Below the pieces are notes generated by a model, which worked only from the letters and a program-made list of their open reading frames with translations, ran no database searches and was not told where the DNA came from. Position numbers and translations under genes: made by a program. DNA of 64,000 nucleotides from assembly GCA_011319805.1 (NCBI GenBank), contig SJRY01000326.1, forward strand, positions 44,367-108,366, written 5' to 3'. The stretch comes from Macrocybe gigantea (Eukaryota > Basidiomycota > Agaricomycetes > Agaricales > Callistosporiaceae). This document shows, piece after piece, positions 10,441 through 22,320 of this stretch (its first letter is position 1; each line of letters begins with the position of its first letter).

Positions 10441-13090
10441 CGTTTGGAAGCATTTTTGCAATCTAAACTACATTGTCCAGCACATAAAGTATTCCAGAGG
10501 CACCTTTTCTGGCATGAAACTCACTCTTTCCAGTCCTGAAATTATAGTCCTAGGGCATTGTTGCACACTGAAAGGTCATCTTCCTAATGAATTCCAAGTC
10601 ATCATGATCAAGACTTGGAAGCCATGTCAGGACCTCTCAGACATTTATGCTTTCTTAGGGACTATTGGTGTCATGCATATTTTCATTCAAAATTTCGCTC
10701 ATTGTGCTGATGCCATAGTTCATCTTACATGAAAGAACATTGATTTCATCTTTGGTCAGGAACAACTTGACATGCAGGAGGACTTGAAACAAGCTCTTAT
10801 CACTTCTCCTGCACTTTGACCCCTCAACTACAAATCTGACGCCCCCTATTATCCTTGTCATTGACATGTCTTATATTGCCGTTGGTTATTTCCTTTGCCA
10901 ATGTGACATTGACAACCCTCAAGTCCGGTATTACAATTGATTCAGGTCTATCACCTTAAATAATTGCAAGCACCATTTCTCTTAGCTGAAACTTGAAATC
11001 TATGGCCTATTCCGATCCATTCATGCTGTTCATATGTACATCATTGGCATCCAAAATCTCGTAGTTGAAGTTGACGCCCATTACATCAAAGGGATGTTAA
11101 ACAATCCCAATATAGTTCCCTCTGCTAGCATCAATCATTGGATCTTAATGATCCTTACCTTCCACTTCACGCTTGTTCATGTTTCAGGTTCTAGTCATGG
11201 TCCCAATGGTCTTTTCCAAAGGCCAGGGGATCCTAAGCCAGATCAAGATAAAGATTTCGATGATTGGATCGACCATGTTACAGACGCTGCCCAAAGGACT
11301 ATTCATTTTCTTATCTTATCTTTCCCACATCCCTTATCTCCCCCATCATGCTGCGCAGCGCGCAGCCATCGAGTCATCCCACTTCCCTAGTCATCCTGAG
11401 TCATCTCTTTCCAGTCTTACTCATCCGCAGTCCACAGCATTGCGCAGCCCATGGTCCGTGCTCGAGTACTGTAATGTATATAAGGACTCCCAGATGTACC
11501 AGTAGCGCTAGGCTTAATATTCCTTTTGCCATCATCTCAAGACCACTCTCGCACTTAGTCTGCCCGAGTCCTTCTGAGATTCGTCTAGCCTAACAGACCA
11601 AGTCTATGGTTTCATCCATTTTGTCAATACTCCACGATATCATCCCGAAACTCATTGAAATCATCTTATTTCAGTATACTTAGGACAAGATGTTTCAAGT
11701 GGGAAGAACAGTCAAGCTGCCCTCTGTCAAAATTCCTTCTCTCCTTCTCCCAAGCCAGAAGACCTCTCGAAACCAATCCCAACCTCCAACAGCTTAGTTC
11801 TATTCATGACTATACCCTTGTTCCTCATTCGAAATCAGCTGTGATCAACAATCAGTGCCTTGACTTGATATAAAATTACCTGACCACTCTGCATCGTCTG
11901 CCTAGTTTGACAGACTCTGCCTTCAAAGCTTTCATTTGGTATTATTTCTATTTCTCTATTGCCACTGACAAGTTATGGTGCAAGGACAATCAGGACAGTC
12001 ACAAACTCATAATTCCTTGAAATTGACACTTGAACATTCTTGCTCAGGCCTATAATGACCTTGGTCACAAGGGCATCTATCCAACTTGCACTTTAGTTTG
12101 CAAACACTTTTGGTGGCCTCATATGCTAGCCAATATTTCTTAGTTTTGTAGAACTTGTCACATCTGTCAACAGCATCAGACCCAACAGATTCTCATCCCA
12201 CCAGTTGTCACTGTTCTCATACTTCTTTTTGGAAAGTTCTATGCTGATATGATAAAGATGCTGAAATCTAATGGCTATTAGTACATTGTCCAAGGCCATT
12301 GCTCCCTAATGCATTATCCTGAATTTCAAGCACTTCAAAGAGAGAACATAATGGGGTAGTGTTCGCAAAATCATTACTAATAATAGTGGTCCCTTTGTGG
12401 CAGGTCTTGATTATCTTGGGAAACACTACAGCATCTACCATATTTAGATTTCGACTTACAACTCCCAAGCAAATGGAATAGCTGAGTAGCCACACTATGA
12501 TATTTGTCAATCACTGATAAAGGCAGCAGATGGTGTTGAAACCAAGTGGTCACAATATGTTCATTCCATTTTCTCTACCAAGAGAGTCACCGCCCAATAT
12601 TGAATGGGTTGTTTACCCTATTTTGCAATCACCAGCACTCATCCAATCCTTCCATTCGATATCATAGAAGTGACATACCTACAGCCACCTCCTAAGTCAA
12701 TCCTTTCTTCCACCAATCTTATTTCTCATTGCATTATCACTTTACAGAAACAAACAGAACAGTTACAGGCCCTTTATACTGACATTTACAATACCCATAG
12801 AAAGGCTGCTGAGCAATTCAAGAAGAAACACTATTATGTGATCTGCGATTTCGACTTCAAACAAGGTGCTTTAGTCCTTATTCAAAACACCTATGTGGAG
12901 AAGAGTCTTGATTGGAAGATGTGACTTTGATACCTTGGACCTCTTATTGTAGTCTCTTGAAATTTCAGAGAAGCTTACATTATTGCCAAACTTGATGGCA
13001 TGGTTCTGGACCATTCTGTTGCAGCATTTTGAGTCATTCCATACTTCACATGCTGTGAAATCACTATTCCTAAAACACTTCTTGATATCA
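10441..13090 (+). pseudogene. Decayed gypsy pol (end of RT, RNase H, integrase)
   Basis: Broken frames read as the second half of a basidiomycete gypsy Pol. RT/RNase H connection: AFLGTIGVMHIFIQNFAH and MQEDLKQALITSPAL (10600-10820). RNase H end: LVVEVDAHYIKGMLNNPN to DWIDHV (11040-11275). Integrase zinc region: GHKGIYPTC, KHFWWPHMLA, CRTCHICQQH (12060-12180). Catalytic core remnants and a C-terminal part follow (12604-12924). The RT catalytic part is missing upstream. A solo LTR interrupts it at 11276-11595. Removing the LTR restores DWIDQVYGF across the junction. Stops are frequent and CpG is depleted. Confidence 0.75.
11276..11595 (+). repeat. Solo LTR of family I with 5-bp TSD
   Basis: 320 bp, nearly identical to the LTR at 4761. 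Flanked by GACCA at 11271-11275 and 11596-11600. It is CpG-rich inside a CpG-poor relic, so it is a recent insertion into old DNA. Confidence 0.95.
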
Positions 13091-13734
13091 ACACTAACTG
13101 ACTCTGTGAAATGCAGGTTTCAAAAGATCAAGGCAACAAAGTCTCCAATGATTCTGACATACCTGTTGATCAAGATCCTGAATTCAATATTGATCTTGAA
13201 ACTTCTTCTGAGCTTGACCCTGATTCCAATGCAGTTTCCAATGCTCCCAACAACTTGATCTTGATGTGGCTATTTGGCAGCATAGAAGCTGCAAGCTCCC
13301 AAACTGTTGGCATAATGTCTGAGATATCAACCCCCCTTGAAATCATCAATGCATAGCGTTGTGTGATCCAGTGGCAGGCCTCAGTTTCGACAACATGAGG
13401 AATGTTCATGGACATGAAGGGTGTTCTTGTAGGCCTCTGTGCAACAACCAAGATACTGCAAAGTCATGTCCACCTGGGACAAATATTCCTCTCTATGTTT
13501 AGCTCAGGATCACATTGCATTCAAGGCTATCTCAAGAGTGTGGGCAAGCTTAAAGAGGTGGCAGAACTCATTGTTGGTGCTCCTGATGGTATGATGAAGG
13601 AAATCATAGGCTGACATCATTCCCAGAACCTCGAAATCATAGAACTCATAATATGTCCATGGCTCAAATGACAAGAGATTGACTTTGTCACTGAAAGGTG
13701 ACTTGTAGCAGCAGATCTTGTGTTATGTTGTCTA
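13091..13734. other. Decayed stretch between two gypsy relics
   Basis: Short broken ORFs only. It probably includes the worn C-terminal extension of the upstream pol and its junction with the next relic. I see no recognisable domain. Confidence 0.4.
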
Positions 13735-14560
13735 CTAAACATCGCTGCAGAGAATACTACCAGAAGGGTGACAGAAGAGTAGCCAAATTTATGCCAAGGT
13801 TCGATGGCCCATACAAGATCACTGAAGCCTAGCTGGAATGCTCAGTTTACACTCTCGATCTCCCTAATTCATCAAATATCTTTCTGACATTTCATGCCTC
13901 TGAACTATGACCCTACCAAGACAATGATGATGATGCATATCCTTCAAGAAAATGTGAGTGACCAGGTCCCATGGTGACTAATGAGGGGCAGGAAGAATGG
14001 CAAGTCAAGGAAATAATCAATGAATGCAAATGAGGACAAGGCATACAGTACCTAGTGTGATGGAAAGGTTACAGGCCAGAGGACGACTGTTATGAATGCC
14101 TGAAGGACTGTCCATTTTCTTATCTTATCTCACCCTATTCCATCACTTCTCCTTATTGCCCTATTCCATTATACTACCCAAATGTCTTATCGCCTTATCA
14201 TAGCTATGCAGTATGCAGCCATTTGAGTCACTTCTTCTGAGTCATCTGGACTCATTCCTTGTCATCTCACTCTTGCATAGTCTGCAGTCCATGGTCCATG
14301 CCCCAGTAGACTACATATATAAGATCTCAGAATATATCCATAACTCTAGGCTTAATATTACCTTTGCAATCATCTCAAACCGCTCTTGTACTTAGTCTGC
14401 CCAAGTCCTTTGAGATTTGTCTAGCCTAACAATGACCTTTGGTTGCCAGAGAGGGAGATGAAAGATTGCGAGGTGTTGGACAACTGGGTAGCAAAGAAGA
14501 CAAAGAAGATGCCAACAAAGATGCCTAGAATGATGGATAACACATAACCTCCCTGCCAGT
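13735..14560 (+). pseudogene. Decayed gypsy pol 3' end with chromodomain, split by a solo LTR
   Basis: 13735-14087 resembles the 3' end of family IV pol (VAKFMPRFDGPYKI, TLDLPNSSNIF), then a chromodomain (EIINECK, YLVWKGYRPEDD with stops). A 344-bp LTR sits at 14088-14431, and the chromodomain resumes exactly after it: DDLWLPEREMKDCEVLDNW (14432-14500). So the break is a clean insertion into a codon run. Stop codons in the rest are mostly TGA/TAG where R, Q or W is expected. A purine run (about 14615-14629) and the start of a family IV-type LTR follow at 14630. Confidence 0.75.
14088..14431 (+). repeat. Solo LTR, diverged relative of family I LTR
   Basis: 344 bp, TGTTA to TAACA, and alignable with the 320-bp LTR only in parts. 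AGGCTTAATATT and a TATA box (ATATATAAG) are kept. Flanks are ACGAC (14083-14087) and ATGAC (14432-14436), a TSD with one CpG-to-TpG change. It splits a chromodomain. Its inverted counterpart in the right arm (61924-62055) is cut by hAT copy C. Confidence 0.8.
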
Positions 14561-14629
14561 AGCTTTTCTCCAACACCTCATTGGGGTTTTTGATGCACCT
14601 GTGTGTTTCATCTTTAGAGGAGGGAAGGG

Positions 14630-14790
14630 TGTAAGCCTGGCCTACAGCAGTTGACATAATGAGAACTGACATCATTAGACTGACACATAATTGCATTGCT
14701 GACTAATGACAATATGTTCTACATATATATCTGTAGCTACTATCAAGGAATCCAATCCCCATTTTGTGACTATTCTCTCTTCATCCCTGT
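14630..14790 (+). repeat. Partial family IV-type LTR
   Basis: Begins TGTAAGCCTGGCCTACAG directly after a purine run and aligns with the family IV LTR at 16646 to about 14790, where it is replaced by reversed gag sequence. It would be the 3' LTR of the chromodomain relic just upstream. Mirrored at about 61565-61725. Confidence 0.6.
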
Positions 14791-14799
14791 TCCACCCCC

Positions 14800-15567
14800 C
14801 TCTTGCCAGTGTGGCATGCCCCAATGTGTGCTTTGGATAGTTTCATATAAGGTGTTCTAGTTTGTTGCAATTGAAGCAGTTGTTGCTTCTTACTTTGTTA
14901 ACCTCCATCACTTGTTCTCCTTCCTAACTTGAACTTCTTGATTTGTGATGGGTGCTTGCGAAATCTCCCCTCATGATGTTTCTGTGCTTATTGATGTTTT
15001 ATCCTACTGCTTGAATGGTCTTGATGTATTCATCTCTATCTGCTGGGAGTTCCAAGATCAAATGTACTGCTTCTGCAGTTCACTAGTTAAGGCTCCTTTC
15101 GAGTAGAAAGTATGGCACTATTTCTGTTACTCTGGCTTTTCCTACAAGGTCTACAAATTTGTTCAAGGACTCATTGATCAGTCAGTTCCCTTGTCTGATA
15201 TTGGAAGTTTGCTTCCTGCCTGTAAGGGTGATATAATGTTACTAAATTGTGCTTTGATTTTAGTTATGAAGGCAGCCCATGTGTCTGTGGTTGTAGTGGT
15301 ATTGATCTTCCTTAATGCCCAGTGGGCTCCTGGTCTGTTAGTCATTCTTGATAGGACTGCTCTAATCTTCTGCTCATTGGTGAGTTTCTGGTATATGCCT
15401 ATGAATAGTTTCATCTTCTTCTACCAAATATCAAAGGCAGTTCAATCTCCTATAAAGGATTTCAGGTCAGCAATGACTCCTTTGAGTTCTGTTGCTATTC
15501 TTAGTCCAAGTTTGAGCTCTATCTCTGGCTATTTAGAAACTTCTTCTAGAGTCTCTCTAGAATGGTA
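14800..15567 (-). pseudogene. Decayed family I-like gag
   Basis: On the minus strand it reads as the family I gag middle part (MKLFIGIYQKLTNEQKI, VLSRMTNRPGAHWAL, about 15300-15414), then a frame change, then a worn knuckle ([11 protein letters not shown], near 14870). It corresponds to 30440-31110 (minus) of the better-preserved gag. Frameshifts, stops and the loss of the second knuckle show that it is dead. Mirrored in the right arm at 60788-61555. Confidence 0.7.
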
Positions 15568-15569
15568 AA

Positions 15570-16640
15570 AAATTAGTAAAGAAGTGTAAAAAGCTCTCAA
15601 AAGCTTCTAAAACATTAAATTACAGCTTTTAAATATAAATAGATGCTAGTAAGCATAGGAATGGATGGAAATAGAATCTGTAATATTGAGGCATTGTTCT
15701 GACTAGCCTTAATCATACTTAACATGTTGACAAGTATTTATTTTGAAAGCTAGAACTAAACAAGGGCAACCTTATAGAAATAAAGTTACAGTTCTTTTAT
15801 AGCAGTTTTTATAAATAATAAAATTCCCAAAAACAAAAAAAGTTTCAATTCAGCAGTCACATGACCCATGTGATGTGATTCTTCATATCCCTGATGTATT
15901 GAAGCACTATGTCTTTATGTATGCCTTAAAGAATGAGGTCTCAATTCTATTCCAGAGATTATCCACATCACTGGCATTTCATAGGCAACACTCTGTCAGA
16001 CTGCATGTTACAAAGACTTAACAGAAAGCATTATAAAAGTCATATCTTGTTGTGCTGAGGCTTTGTGAAGGGTGGTAGGCATTCAGAGCATGCCAAATGC
16101 AGAGTTCTGCACAGAAATAAGATAGGTAACATGACATTTAATTTGCAATTTTTTTTTCAGAAATCTCATTATTTATGAAAACAGCTGTAAAACAAAACAT
16201 TCCAAGAAATTGCCATCTGTTATACTTCATGTAAAAACAAGCTTGCAAAAGTGATAGCATTGGGTTTTTTAAATTGAGGCATTCTTCTGATGTGCCAATG
16301 CTAGGATATGTACAAACATATATGTGATAATATGAAAAAGTGCCTCTGATGAATTTCTGTAGTATAAATTGAGGCATTGTTCTGAATTGCTTTTAAAAGT
16401 AGTAGCATTGGTTTTTTTAAATTGAGGCATTATTCTAAATTGCTTTAATATTACTTTATAGCTTGATAGTTGTTTATTTTGAGGGCTAGAGCTGAACAGA
16501 GACAAAGTCAAGCTCTTGACTATGACCAAGGCAATTAACTGAAATGTAACATTTTATTTTGGCAAAAGTGCATTGGTTCTTTTAAGTTAAGGCAAACTAA
16601 ACAATTATTTATAATTAAATAATCTATATATCTCATCTTA
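15570..16640. repeat. AT-rich dispersed repeat with recurrent TAAATTGAGGCATT core
   Basis: No gene. The core AAATTGAGGCATT (reverse: AATGCCTCAATTT) recurs near 15685, 16265, 16375 and 16425. A second block, TATTTATTTTGAAAGCTAGA, lies near 15735 and 16465. The same pair recurs at 22.9-23.4, 33.9-34.3, 45.8-46.1 and 59.8-60.7 kb. Origin unknown. Confidence 0.6.
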
Positions 16641-16645
16641 AGCTA

Positions 16646-16879
16646 TGTAAGCCTGGCTTACAGCCCTTGCACAATGAGGCTGACTGACCACCAGACTGAC
16701 ATACTCACATGATTGCATTGCTTACTCATATAATACACCCTATATATACCACTAGCTATGATTGAGGAATCCAATTCCTTCTTTGTGACTGTTTTCTCTT
16801 ATTTCTTGTTAGTGTTACATGTAACACATGCTTCCACTTTTTTTGAACAGCTTCTACTCATGCTCCGGTGTGGAACTCA
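16646..16879 (+). repeat. 5' LTR of family IV (end uncertain)
   Basis: Starts TGTAAGCCTGGCTTACAG. The end could be TTACA at 16819 (174 bp, matching the TGTAA start) or CTCA at 16879 (234 bp). The second is favoured because GGATTCCTC follows 2 nt later and is complementary to GAGGAATCC (16774-16782), 33 nt after the TATA sequence at 16741. That repeats the self-priming layout of families I and II, though with only 9 paired bases. Confidence 0.5.
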
Positions 16880-17428
16880 GTGGATTCCTCTCTTCTTGTT
16901 CTCTTGTTCTCCCCCAATCTCTTCGAACATCGTCTCTGTGCCTTTTTCAAACACCCATGCCCATGCACTCATCCCTGAATATTGTCCAAACTGCCACTAA
17001 AGGTAGAACCTGTCGCTAAAGTGAACATCAATGCATGAGGACATCCCACCACCCAAACATAGGCAGCTAAGTTGTCACTACCTCTGTCTTGTTCTCATTC
17101 CTGGCTGGTCACTAGATCAATCACTGCCAAATCCCCCACGACCCGCCAAAGCCAGTTGGTGGATCCCATCACTTCTACATCTCGAAACCACACAGAGGAA
17201 TGCTGACGTGCGAACTCTGCAGAGAAGCATGCAGATAGCCCAAGAGCAGGCACATATAGTCAGTCACAGACTATTGAAACACCCCTGGAGGATAGTCAAA
17301 GATCTTCCTCACCTCTGACACCTGTCCGCGAGCTGAATCTCAAAATACGTCAATCAGGTATGAGTTCTCCATTTCCTCTTGCCCCTCATGTCCCATGTTT
17401 GCAGTGACTGAGTCATTGACATCCTCCG
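16880..17428. other. Leader between family IV LTR and gag
   Basis: Pro/Ser-coding, CpG-poor sequence without a clear ORF. It includes the candidate PBS at 16882-16890 and tandem GTTCCCCCA-like repeats near 17440-17475. Gag may begin further upstream in this leader, but frames are broken. Confidence 0.45.
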
Positions 17429-18898
17429 TTGCCCCAGTTGCCAGTTCCCCCATGCCAGTTCCCCCATAAAAGTTCCCCCAGTAAAAGCCCCTTGCTCGAA
17501 CAACTCCTCTCAAACACCTTGCCTGTACCTGGTCCCCTGGCTCTGTCCTTGTCTACGCTCAAAGAAGTTCTCCCCAAGACCCCCCTTGTTCCCCATCAGA
17601 GCATTCCCCTCTATCCCAGTCATTCGACTCATTCTGACTCTGACTCGGATTCCAATATTGAATTGGCCGCCTCCTTGATTGCCCATTACACCTGTATCGC
17701 CATGTCATCCAACCCCAGTTTTGCTGCTATAGTTTTCCCTCTCAAGAAACAGCCCCCCAAGTTGACCAAAGGCGAAATTTCAGCCAAAGTCATGCAGGAG
17801 TTCGAGGACGCATGTCTTACGTTCTTTGAAAATAAGGATGTGGATGAAGAGGACAAGGTCAAAAAGATCCTCAATGCCTTCAGGGACACCCATATCAAGG
17901 ACTGGATCTATAACCAATGCACGCATCTCACCACTCTCTCTTGGGACTCTTTTGTTGCCGAGTTCCAGAGGAAGTTCCTCATTAAACACTGGGACCACCA
18001 ACTTCGCAGGGAGGTCCTGACTATGAAACCGAGTACAGACCAGACTTTCCATGACTATGCCAACAATGTTATCTCACTGGACTCATTGCTCGGCTCAAAG
18101 GCCTTGAATGAGGACATGATGTGTATGGTATTAAATGTGCATCTCCCCCCTGATCTCACCAAGAAGTGCAACTACAACAAGGTGTTCAACGTCAAAGGTT
18201 TTGACAATTGGACGGATACTGTAGAGACCCTGGATGATGACTACCATTCTGAGCTCAAGAGAGCTCAGGATTTTGCCAGCGATGCTGCACACATCTTGAA
18301 GAAAGCCAAAGTCAGCGAAGATTCCCATGCTGTGGCTACTGCCTCTAGTTCCTCCTCAAACACCATGTTGACCAGTACCAGTTCTAGCACATTGGATGAG
18401 AAGATCCCTTCTCTAACAGACAATGAGTGTCTTCTGCTGAACCTTCACCAAGGCTGCTACAAGTGTCGAAAGTTTTATGCCAGCCATTTCCACAGGGAGT
18501 GCACCTCGCACATCATGAGGCCGTATATTCCTCTGAGCTTGGCAATGGTGCTCGAGGCCAAGACCAAATGGGAAGCCACGAACGGCAAGGCTATTGGTAA
18601 ATCCACCACAGTTGCTGCAGTGAAGGAGGAACCTGAAGACATCGAGACATCCATTGCCAGCCATGTCGGAGTGGTCCTGCTATCTGTGGTTCTCGAGGCA
18701 GAGTACAGTTTTGCAACCACTGAGTCAGAGGAGGTGAGTGCTCCTCTATCTATTTCGCACCTCCTGTGGACTGCAAAGGTCCACAGGAGGGAGGAGTTCC
18801 CCAGTTCTGTTTCCACAATGATTGACACCGGTACACACGTAGTCCTGATTCACCCAGAGGCTATTGAACGCTTGGGCCTTGCCTGTCAAAGGTTATAA
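17429..18898 (+). CDS. gag: Family IV gag-protease ORF, 489 aa
   Basis: The N-terminal Pro/Ser region is followed by a gag core (about 100-300; WDSFVAEFQRKFLIKHW and MKPSTDQTFHDYANNV are typical of retrotransposon gag) and a degenerate CCHC knuckle, CYKCRKFYASHFHREC (about 350). A retropepsin motif, IDTGTHVVLIHPEA (DTG, about 468-481), lies near the end. The TAA at 18896 reads TGA in the mirrored copy and lies where CGA would continue into pol in the same frame. So gag and pol were probably one polyprotein and this stop is a C-to-T lesion. The start codon is a guess. The right-arm homolog is at 57457-58863. Confidence 0.75.
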   Translation: MPQLPVPPCQFPHKSSPSKSPLLEQLLSNTLPVPGPLALSLSTLKEVLPKTPLVPHQSIPLYPSHSTHSDSDSDSNIELAASLIAHYTCIAMSSNPSFAAIVFPLKKQPPKLTKGEISAKVMQEFEDACLTFFENKDVDEEDKVKKILNAFRDTHIKDWIYNQCTHLTTLSWDSFVAEFQRKFLIKHWDHQLRREVLTMKPSTDQTFHDYANNVISLDSLLGSKALNEDMMCMVLNVHLPPDLTKKCNYNKVFNVKGFDNWTDTVETLDDDYHSELKRAQDFASDAAHILKKAKVSEDSHAVATASSSSSNTMLTSTSSSTLDEKIPSLTDNECLLLNLHQGCYKCRKFYASHFHRECTSHIMRPYIPLSLAMVLEAKTKWEATNGKAIGKSTTVAAVKEEPEDIETSIASHVGVVLLSVVLEAEYSFATTESEEVSAPLSISHLLWTAKVHRREEFPSSVSTMIDTGTHVVLIHPEAIERLGLACQRL

Positions 18899-21800
18899 AA
18901 AACACTGTCTATTTCTGTTGCGATTAATGTCAAGTCTGATAAAAAGGTCATTTCCCATTTGTCCAAATATGTTTTACTTTCCATCATGACAGAGGATCTC
19001 AGTTGGGTGGTGAAGCCCATGAAGGCAATCATTACCTCCAGTTTGTGTGTTGATGTACTTTTAGGTCTCCCTTTTATTTCACACAACGGTATCATTCTCA
19101 ACGTGAAGAATCACACTGCTATTGTAGAGGCCACTGGCCATGACTTGTTGAATCTGTCCCTGTATAATAAACATCGTCCATTCCATTCCCTGTCCCCACA
19201 CCAGATCCACATCGAGAAGAAAAAGAATTTTTTGTATCAATGGAAACACATAATACCTCAGCTTCGCACGGTAGTGGAGCAACAATGACAACACTTGATA
19301 TTGACTGGTGCAATTGACGATGAGCTTCCACCGGACCCTGTCACTGCAGTACATGATCGCATTGCAGCTCTGGCAGTTTTGGCTGAATACAAGGAACGTG
19401 AAAAGCGTCTGTGAACCGAGTTCAAGGACATCTTTGATGTGCTGCCACACATAAGGGAACTACCCACAGACACCGTCACGTGAATCACACTGAAGGACGC
19501 ATCAAAGACAATTGCGACGTGCTCCTATGCTTGTCCCTGTAAATATTGTAAGGCTTGGAAGACTTTGATTTCACAACATCTGGAAGCTGGCTGGATTAGG
19601 CCCTCAGATTTGCCCCATGCATCTCCCTCATTTATCATCTCCAAGGTGGACCTGACAGTTCTGCCTTGATAGGTCAACAACTATCACCAACTAAATGAAA
19701 ACTCAGTGGTAGACAGCCATCCATTGCCAAGGATCAATAGTATCCTAAATGATTGTGCTAAGGGGAAGATTTGGTCGACATTAGACATGACAAACTCATT
19801 TTTCCAGATGCACATGCACCTGGACAACATTCCCTTGACAGTGGTTATGACTCCATTTGGACTGTACGAGTGGGTGGTCATGCCGATGGGCTTTAAGAAT
19901 GCTCTGTCGATACACCAGAGGCACGTCACTGCTGCGCTGCACAAATTTATTGGCAAGATTTGCCACATATACTTGGACGACATTATTATATGGTCAAACT
20001 CACCAGAGGAACACGAGCGCTATGTCTGTTTGGTGTTGGAGGCTCTTCGGAGGGTGCGTCTGTATTGCAACCTGAAGAAGTCAAATTTCTTCCAAACTCA
20101 TATCAAGTTCCTGGGGCACTTTGTCTCCCAAGATAGCATCGAAGCAGACCCAGGAAAGGTGGAGTGTGTTCTGAACTGGCCTGTGCCATGGTGTGCTTGG
20201 GAAGTCCATGGGTTTCTGGGCCTCGTTTGCTATCTTGCAGTCTTTTTGCCTAAGTTGTCTCTGCACCTCACTCAGTTGAATCATTTAACAATGAAAGAAG
20301 CACAAAGGTCTTTCCCCGGTTGGACAGCTAAGGACCAGATTGCCTTTGACAGCATCAAGCATATGGTGACAGGTTGTGAGTGCTTGACAACAATCGATTA
20401 TGATGCCCTGGATTCGAATAACATCTACATTACTACGGACGCAAGCGATTTTGCTTCGGGTGGTGTCCTCTCATTTGGACCATCATGGGAGACAGCACGG
20501 CTGGTGGCATTCGACTCGACTATGTTCAAGAGTGCAGAGCTTAATTACCCGATGCATGAAAAGGAGCTACTCACCATCATCTGTGTTTTGAAGAAGTGGC
20601 GCCCGGAACTGCTAGGAGTGTCATTCCTGGTGTACACTGACCATAAGACCCTGTTGAACTTCCAGAACCAATGCGAACTCTCCAGGCGACAGGCGAGGTG
20701 GATGGAGTTCTTGTCACAGTACAATCTCCAGTTTGTCTACATCAAAGATGAAGACAACACAGTAGCAGATGCACTGTCCCATATCTCAACCATTGCGGCA
20801 TTGGACTCGGTGTCTACAGATGAACTTGCACATACGCCATAGGCAATGGAGAGTGATGTGGAGGGCATCAGTGTTGCACCTATAGTGTGCATATTTAAAG
20901 GTCCTGAGGTATCAATATGACTCTCATCGAAGGCGTTGGCTGGGTTGGCCAGTGCAGATCCTGCCCCGGCTGCTGAGGCATTTACAGGAAACATAGTCGG
21001 TGCTTTACATGAGCTCAAGATGGAGGATGATCTCCTCAAGGAAATCCAAGCCAGTTATACATCAGACCCATGGTGCGCCAAGTTGCCAAATGCACAAAAG
21101 AGCCTTGAATCTGTTGCCTTGTGGGACAATCTCTGGTTCATTGGTAATCAGTTAGTTATACTGAGAATCTCCAGGCTACGTGAGCGCATCTTTCAGCTCA
21201 GACATGACTCATTGGGATACTTTGGCTTTAACAAGACATATGGATCACTGTGCAAATCATTCTACTAGCCGAACATGCAGAAGGATCTGGAAAGTGGCTA
21301 CATCTCCAGTTGTGATGAATGTCAACATAACAAGGACAGGATGAAGGCTGTCAACTCCCCTTTATATCCATTGTCTGTGCCTGAAGATCGTGGGTCATCC
21401 GTGGCAATTGACTTCATAGGTCCCTTACCAGAGGAGGATAGTTTCAATGGCATTTTGATGATGATGGATCAGCTTGAAGCTGACATATGGCTAGTCCCAT
21501 GCCAGATGGATATGAACGCACCCAAGTTTGTGACCTTGTTTTTTGATCACTGGTACTGTAACAATGGGCTGCCGGGCAACATCATCTCCGATTGGGATAA
21601 ACTCTTCACATCTGGTTTCTGGTGCTCTCTTACATGACTTGCAGGTATATCCTTGAAGATGAGCTCCTCAAATCATTCCCAGACTGACAGTGCTAGTAAA
21701 TGCACAAACAAAATGATCAACCAGCTGCTGCGGTACTACATGGATCATTTGCAGAAAGGGTGGGTGGCTGTGCTGCCCCGCGTATAATTCCAGATGATGA

Positions 21801-22291
21801 ACACAATCAATCAGTCTACCGGGCTATCACCATTTCAACTGTATATTGGATGGTCACCTTGCATAATTCCCCCATTGCAACCACGAGATGAGGCAACCAT
21901 GGAGGAACAGACCACAGATGGAAAAGATGCTGAGGTTTTTCTCCAGCGAATGCAATTACTCATGATGGAGGCACAGGATCAATTACCAGCAGCCAAGATC
22001 AACCAAGCCTCGAGCTGTATGCTGAAGGGTGCAGAACAGAAATATGAAGTAGGCACCCCTGTAATGCTGACCATGAAATATCACTGCAGAGAATATCGAA
22101 AGAAGGGTGAAGGGTGCATAGCCAAGTTCATGCCCAGGTTCGACAGTCCCTACAAGATCATAGAGGCATGGCCAGAAAGATCGATCTATATACTTGATTT
22201 ACCAAATTCGACTAATATCTTCCCAACCTTCCATGCTTTGGAGCTTCGACCCTATCACAAGAACGACAATAATGAATTCCCTTCAAGATGA
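18899..22291 (+). pseudogene. pol: Family IV pol remnant (RT-RNase H-IN)
   Basis: One frame with in-frame stops, often where R/Q/W is expected. The longest open part, 19706-20842 (378 aa), holds RT from motif LDMTNSFF (first Asp at residue 27) through YLDD (89-92), then RNase H (ITTDASDFASGGVLSF, YTDHKTLLNF, DNTVADALS). The integrase zinc region and core follow in fragments (20936-21637: CDECQHNK, VAIDFIGPLP, IISDWDKLF), then a C-terminal part 21794-22291. In SDWDK the usual RG/KG after the Asp is altered. There is no chromodomain. It is dead as a unit. Confidence 0.85.
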
Positions 22292-22320
22292 CATGAATGG
22301 CCAGGATCTAAGAGAAAATG

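Larger units (their letters stand above)
16646..22320 (+). mobile_element. Gypsy family IV, left-arm copy, 3'-truncated
   Basis: 5' LTR, leader, gag-protease ORF, RT-RNase H and integrase in one reading frame with scattered stops. The chromodomain and 3' LTR expected from the relic at 13735-14790 are absent, and similarity stops near 22320. It carries the empty site (TGCATAGC, 22115-22122) for hAT copy A, which sits in the mirrored copy in the right arm. Confidence 0.85.

Noticed and set aside
14421..14696. 91-aa ORF on the minus strand, repeated at 61659-61934, with a hydrophobic segment
   Set aside because: The other strand reads as the chromodomain tail of a gypsy pol and then an LTR start, so this ORF is an antisense shadow duplicated with the arm.
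16815..16834. Palindrome TGTTACATGTAACA as an LTR end or regulatory site
   Set aside because: Kept only as an alternative LTR end. The 16879 end is better supported by spacing to the candidate PBS.
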